A stretch of DNA of 10,649 nucleotides from Puniceicoccales bacterium (GTDB taxonomy: Bacteria > Verrucomicrobiota > Verrucomicrobiia > Opitutales > JAIRKQ01), in assembly GCA_031288455.1 (NCBI GenBank), contig JAITRI010000004.1:1-10649 (forward strand), in the 5' to 3' direction. The translations under genes were made by a program, and so were the position numbers. The notes under the pieces were generated by a model that was not told the origin of the DNA, made no database searches, and saw only the letters and a list, made by a program, of their open reading frames with translations. Positions 7,834 through 10,649 of this stretch are shown here, one piece after another; positions within the stretch are counted from its first letter, which is position 1; every line of letters begins with the position of its first letter.

Positions 7834-7897
7834 GCCATGTCCATGCCCCCGCCCTCATGCTTGCGCATTCGGACTCAGCTTGCGCCTCCGGCGGGCT

Positions 7898-7951
7898 GGG
7901 GCGCAGCCCCTGCATCCGCCGCATCCGCAAAGCGGATGCGGACCGCTTCGC
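7898..7951. repeat. GC-rich hairpin cluster between the AsmA-like gene and atpB (REP-like)
   Basis: Two stems stand back to back: GGGGC/GCCCC (7898-7902 with 7906-7910, loop GCA), and a perfect 10-bp stem CCGCATCCGC/GCGGATGCGG (7919-7928 with 7932-7941, loop AAA). A second, mutually exclusive pairing is possible between 7927-7935 and 7943-7951 with one mismatch. GCATCCGC is also directly repeated at 7912-7919 and 7921-7928. There is no T-run after the stems on either strand, so this is not a standard intrinsic terminator. The rest of the 7834-8093 spacer holds no gene I can support. Dispersed intergenic palindromes with GGGGC-type cores are known in many genomes, so a repeat family is the likely explanation. 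An RNA-level control element for atpB is the alternative. Confidence 0.6.
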
Positions 7952-8093
7952 GCGTAAGAGGCCGGAAATCGTCGGAACCACGGAGGCATAAATAAAAGTC
8001 CACGGCGCCAGGGTTTTTAGCGTCGAAAAATCTCCATTGTCGATGCATTTCCTTGCAATTTTTTTGCAAAACATTTCACTCCGCTGGAGTATT

Positions 8094-9014
8094 GTGAGGT
8101 GTGCAGCGGGGAGTTTTTTCGCAAAATTATCGACATTTTTTGCTTTTGCGGTGATGTTCCCCTGTGCGTCGTTCTGCTCGGGGCACGGGGAAGGAGTCAG
8201 CGTTTCTCCGGCGGTGATGTTTTCCATCGGAAATTTTCCTGTGACGGATTCTGTGATTTTCAGCTGGATAATTTCGGCTGCAATTGTGTTGGCCGTGAGA
8301 TTTGCTCTGAGGGGAGGAGTGAAGACGATTCCATCGGTTGGACAGTCGGTCATCGAATCGATTGTCGGCGGACTGCGTGACATAGTTGAGCCGGTCGTTG
8401 GGCGCGGAGCATTCGCCACCGTTTTTCCATGTCTGCTGGGATATTTTTTCTTCATACTGCTGCAGAATGTCGGAGGATTGTTGCCGGGAATAGGGAGCAT
8501 CGGCGTCCGCATAAACGGCGAATTTAGGGCATTTTTCAGGCCAGCCAATGCTGACCTTAACACAACGCTTGCGCTTGCTGTGGTTGCATTTCTCGCGTGG
8601 GCATATTTCTGCGTAAGATGCGCCGGAGTCAAGGCGCTGTATTTTGAAATTTTTGGCAACAAAGCTGACAAATCCGAGATTTCATCGGTCATATACGGCA
8701 TACTATTCTTCATATTCTTCGCTGTGGGATTCATCGAGTGCATTTCGATTCTCTGCAGAATCATTTCGCTATCCTTTAGACTGTTTGGGAACACGTTTGG
8801 CGGAGAAAATTTATTGCATAACATGTACGGGTTCTCCAGCATTCTGAAAAATATACCCGTTGTAAATTATTTATCCTATTTAATACCGCTGCCGTTTTAT
8901 TTTTTAGAATTTCTTGTTGCAATAATTCAATCATTTGTTTTCACGTTATTGGTGTCCGTTTACGTCGGATTGGTGTGCAATCACGGCGACCACGAGCATC
9001 GTGTGGAGTTTTAA
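8094..9014 (+). CDS. atpB: F-type ATP synthase F0 subunit a
   Basis: Subunit a forms the half-channels through which ions reach the rotating c-ring in the inner membrane. The protein (306 aa from GTG 8094) has several membrane helices and the family core SFRLFGN followed by GGENLL, containing the essential Arg (residue 229 here). It also has LEFLVAIIQSFVFTLL near the C-terminus, with the conserved Gln. The N-terminus from GTG 8094 looks like a signal peptide (MRCAAG, a hydrophobic stretch, then CASFCSG), a trait known for subunit a of Verrucomicrobiota, Bacteroidota and relatives. TGGAG lies 4 nt before this GTG. Longer readings from ATG 8043 or TTG 8037 are open but lack a Shine-Dalgarno. 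It is the first gene of the F0 cluster, 13 bp before atpE. Confidence 0.95.
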   Translation: MRCAAGSFFAKLSTFFAFAVMFPCASFCSGHGEGVSVSPAVMFSIGNFPVTDSVIFSWIISAAIVLAVRFALRGGVKTIPSVGQSVIESIVGGLRDIVEPVVGRGAFATVFPCLLGYFFFILLQNVGGLLPGIGSIGVRINGEFRAFFRPANADLNTTLALAVVAFLAWAYFCVRCAGVKALYFEIFGNKADKSEISSVIYGILFFIFFAVGFIECISILCRIISLSFRLFGNTFGGENLLHNMYGFSSILKNIPVVNYLSYLIPLPFYFLEFLVAIIQSFVFTLLVSVYVGLVCNHGDHEHRVEF

Positions 9015-9027
9015 AAAGGTGGGTTCT

Positions 9028-9258
9028 ATGTTTGAAGTAATAGCTGAGTTGACAGGGAACGTCAAGGATATCGCCGTTGGAATTGTGCAGGCCGTTGGAT
9101 GTGCCACTGCCGCCATAGGTGTTACCTGTGTCGGGACGAAAGCGGTCGATGTCGTCGGCCGTAACCCGGGAGCATCCGGGAAAGTGCTGGTGCAATCGAT
9201 TCTTGGCATGGCTCTGGCGGAAGCAATAGCGTTTTACGCCCTGTTCTTTTCGAAGTAG
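9028..9258 (+). CDS. atpE: F-type ATP synthase F0 subunit c
   Basis: This 76-aa hairpin protein forms the rotor ring of ATP synthase in the inner membrane. Two membrane helices (about 13-38 and 52-74) are joined by the conserved polar loop GRNPGA (R45, N46, P47) that contacts F1. The ion-carrying carboxylate is E65 in GMALAEAIAFYALF. The sodium-binding ligands of Ilyobacter-type c subunits are absent: by alignment on the KAV and RxP motifs the Gln32 position is Val, Ser66 is Ala and Thr67 is Ile. I therefore infer proton coupling. The start at ATG 9028 is supported by AAGGTGGG just upstream (9016-9023) and normal length. A longer in-frame reading from 8935 would overlap atpB and is not credible. 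Confidence 0.95.
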   Translation: MFEVIAELTGNVKDIAVGIVQAVGCATAAIGVTCVGTKAVDVVGRNPGASGKVLVQSILGMALAEAIAFYALFFSK

Positions 9259-9287
9259 TCGGCGTCCAATCGCACAATTTTACCGCC

Positions 9288-9824
9288 ATGCAAATCATTT
9301 CCATGATTGATTTCGGGGAACTCCTGCGCACATTCGGAGTCGATTGGCATCTATTGGTTGTCCAATCGCTGAATTTTGCCGTGGTTTCGTACTTGCTCTA
9401 TCGATTCGGATTCAGGAGCGTTGTGCGCCTGATGGATGAACGGCGCGCAAAGATAGAATCTGGGTTGGAATACGCCGATAGGATGCGCAAGGAAATTGAC
9501 GTCTTCGAGAGTTCGCGTGCGGAGAGAATTGAGGTTGTGAAAAAAGAAGCGGGCGACATCATTAAATCTGCGAAGAATGACGCAAAGTTAATTTTGGAAC
9601 AGGGCAAGGTGGAGTCGCGCCAGCTGGCGGATAATATGGTTGCCAGCGCAAAGCGTGAAGCCGTGCACATCCGCGAACAGGTAATTAGGGAGGCAAAGGG
9701 AGAGATCGGACTGCTTGTTGCGGATATCACCGAACGCGTGCTGCAGTCGCAGATGAGCGAAGAGCAGCGCAACGAATACGCCGCGTCTGCCGAAAAAATG
9801 CTGCTTTCTGAAAATTTGCAGTGA
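9288..9824 (+). CDS. atpF: F-type ATP synthase F0 subunit b
   Basis: This 178-aa peripheral stalk subunit clamps F1 to the membrane sector. There is one N-terminal membrane helix (about residues 19-38), then the family signature YRFGFRSVVRLMDERRAKIE (38-57), then a long charged helix that dimerises as a coiled coil and ends near the delta-binding C-terminus. Length is normal for the family. ATG 9303 is a possible shorter start; neither has a visible Shine-Dalgarno, so coupling to atpE (29 bp upstream) is likely. The stop overlaps the atpH GTG start (GTGA). Confidence 0.93.
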   Translation: MQIISMIDFGELLRTFGVDWHLLVVQSLNFAVVSYLLYRFGFRSVVRLMDERRAKIESGLEYADRMRKEIDVFESSRAERIEVVKKEAGDIIKSAKNDAKLILEQGKVESRQLADNMVASAKREAVHIREQVIREAKGEIGLLVADITERVLQSQMSEEQRNEYAASAEKMLLSENLQ

Positions 9825-10252
9825 TTGCCGTGGAAAATCTGCACAACAGTCTTCGACGCCTTGCCAATGGACTCGTCACGATTTCACTGGACAATGATTC
9901 GCTGGTGAGCGATGAAAGGGTGATGCTGGTCGTGCGCGTGCTGAAGGAAACGTACGGCGGAGTAAGATTGAGGAGCATAATCGCCGCCTACCTTTCCGCT
10001 CTCGAAAAACACATCGCGCTGACATCTCTAAAAATTGAACACCGCGGGAAATTATCGGATGCCGCTGCGTCTGCCATAGGCAAGCATTTCGAAAGGATGC
10101 TCAACAGGAAACTTCGCACGCGTGTCACCGTTTCGGAGTCACTGATAGCCGGCATTCGCATCGGTGTGGCTGACATTGTCGTTGGATATTCGATCGCGGA
10201 TGCGTTGGATGCCCATAGAAAGCGCGCCGCTGCTGCTCATCTCCAATGGTGA
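9821..10252 (+). CDS. atpH: F-type ATP synthase subunit delta (short form)
   Basis: Delta (OSCP) sits on top of the F1 head and joins it to the b stalk. The 143-aa reading has the family C-terminal domain: TVSESLIAGIRIGVADIVVG (103-122) matches the conserved segment around the SLIGGI motif, followed by a helix with IADALDAHR. The N-terminal helical domain is reduced; the whole protein is shorter than the usual 175-185 aa. The start is GTG 9821, overlapping the atpF stop, with a second GTG at 9830. The identification relies on the C-terminal motif and its position after atpF. It is the last ATP synthase gene here, as atpA does not follow. Confidence 0.88.
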   Translation: MIAVENLHNSLRRLANGLVTISLDNDSLVSDERVMLVVRVLKETYGGVRLRSIIAAYLSALEKHIALTSLKIEHRGKLSDAAASAIGKHFERMLNRKLRTRVTVSESLIAGIRIGVADIVVGYSIADALDAHRKRAAAAHLQW

Positions 10253-10293
10253 TGCGGCATGTTTTCCGTCCCTACTGGTGAGCTGCGCGCATC

Positions 10294-10319
10294 TTTTTGG
10301 CGGCACGGCTGGCCAAAAA
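10294..10319. repeat. Inverted repeat downstream of atpH
   Basis: TTTTTGGC (10294-10301) pairs perfectly with GCCAAAAA (10312-10319) around a 10-nt loop. The stem has A/T tracts at its base, so it could act as a weak bidirectional terminator after atpH, but it lacks a GC-rich stem followed by a separate T-run. The sequence GCCAAAAATA recurs at 10436-10445. The whole stretch 10253-10477 holds no gene I can support. Confidence 0.4.
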
Positions 10320-10400
10320 TAATGAGTAAAGGTATCGGTTGGCTCAAAGGCGACCGCTGTTTGGTGTATGTTTCACTATTTTCCGTTCATCCCGCGGAAA

Positions 10401-10440
10401 TTGGCAAAGTTTTTACATCTTTGCCTTGACTTCTTGCCAA
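10401..10440. repeat. Inverted repeat spanning the -35 region of the downstream promoter
   Basis: TTGGCAA (10401-10407) and TTGCCAA (10434-10440) form a 7-bp inverted repeat with a 26-bp spacer. The right half lies between the predicted -35 and -10 boxes. This could be a split operator; it may also be chance in A/T-rich sequence. Confidence 0.3.
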
Positions 10441-10452
10441 AAATAGTATAGT
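10426..10452 (+). promoter_or_regulatory. Predicted promoter of the gene at 10478
   Basis: TTGACT (10426-10431) and TATAGT (10447-10452) are each 5/6 matches to sigma-70 boxes, with a short 15-bp spacer. A Shine-Dalgarno TGGAGGG (10467-10473) follows, 4 nt before the ATG at 10478. Together they suggest that the downstream gene starts its own transcript rather than being part of the atp operon. Confidence 0.45.
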
Positions 10453-10477
10453 GCATATCGCATACCTGGAGGGATAT

Positions 10478-10649
10478 ATGAATTTAAATGAAATTACACA
10501 CAAGCATAATGATAACACAATGAATGATTTGAAATTGCTCGCTGAGTGCTTTTCTGTGGCGAAAAAATCAATTCTTTGGATTGCAAAAAACGTGGTCACG
10601 CCAAAGCTTCTCAAACTGCGGGAAATTATTGGTGGCAAACCACAGCCGA
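10478..10649 (+). CDS. Partial protein of unknown function, N-terminus only
   Basis: An open frame of 57 codons starts at ATG 10478 and runs off the window end. It has a strong Shine-Dalgarno (TGGAGGG) and a plausible promoter. The N-terminus MNLNEITHKHNDNT is polar and is followed by LKLLAECFSVAKKSILWIAK, an amphipathic helix with a basic face, and then REIIGGKPQP. It does not resemble ATP synthase subunit alpha, which would be expected after atpH. I do not recognise the family. Confidence 0.6.
   Translation, partial: MNLNEITHKHNDNTMNDLKLLAECFSVAKKSILWIAKNVVTPKLLKLREIIGGKPQP

Noticed and set aside
7771..7836. GGCCTA/TAGGCC inverted repeat at the end of the AsmA-like gene as a terminator
   Set aside because: The 54-nt loop and 6-bp stem without a T-run are too weak to support a terminator.
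7793..8842. Minus-strand 349-codon open frame opposite atpB
   Set aside because: It is antisense to a certain gene and its translation is Pro/Ser/Met-rich with no domain pattern. It is a by-product of codon use in atpB.
8935..9258. Longer reading of subunit c
   Set aside because: It would overlap atpB by about 80 bp. The internal ATG 9028 has the ribosome-binding site and gives the normal family length.
9398..9844. Minus-strand 148-codon open frame opposite atpF
   Set aside because: It lies entirely opposite atpF, has Ser/Arg-rich shadow composition, and shows no independent support.
10259..10429. 56-codon open frame after atpH as a possible atpA remnant
   Set aside because: Its translation has no resemblance to the subunit alpha N-terminus and there is no ribosome-binding site.
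1..10649. CRISPR array, tRNA, rRNA, insertion sequence or integrase
   Set aside because: I saw no regularly spaced repeats, cloverleaf-like sequence, transposase or recombinase reading, or terminal inverted repeats flanking a gene.

Overview
The window looks like part of the chromosome of a Gram-negative, host-associated bacterium. The PVC group is my best guess, most likely a Verrucomicrobiota (or Chlamydiota) relative. The reasons are a non-flagellar type III secretion (T3SS) translocon operon, an F-type ATP synthase subunit a with a signal-peptide-like N-terminal extension, and an AsmA-like anchored protein. The taxonomy is inference from gene type and style; no rRNA or marker gene is present.

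The left two thirds (about 1-6812) is one minus-strand block of five complete genes and one partial gene. In transcription order it holds an unrecognised 244-aa protein, a 913-aa coiled-coil protein, a 189-aa LcrH/SycD-type TPR chaperone, a two-hydrophobic-region translocator (YopB/CopB type, SctE), a single-hydrophobic-region translocator (YopD/CopD type, SctB), and a Ser/Gly-rich protein cut by the window start. Gaps between complete genes are 9-33 bp, so this reads as one operon with a promoter near 6819-6846. The order chaperone-SctE-SctB matches Yersinia lcrH-yopB-yopD and Chlamydia lcrH-copB-copD. In Yersinia the slot just before the chaperone holds the needle-tip protein LcrV, which makes the 913-aa protein a candidate tip/filament protein or large secreted substrate. 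This is the most interesting part of the window.

A 94-103 bp divergent spacer separates this operon from a plus-strand AsmA-like membrane-anchored protein (6916-7833). Next is a GC-rich, hairpin-dense spacer (7834-8093) that resembles a dispersed palindromic repeat. It is followed by atpB-atpE-atpF-atpH, encoding the F0 sector plus the delta stalk subunit of ATP synthase. Subunit c lacks the sodium ligands and looks proton-coupled.

atpA does not follow atpH, although it does in the usual operon. Instead there are about 225 bp of non-coding sequence with inverted repeats and a plausible promoter, then the first 57 codons of an unrecognised gene that runs off the window. The F1 genes must therefore lie elsewhere.
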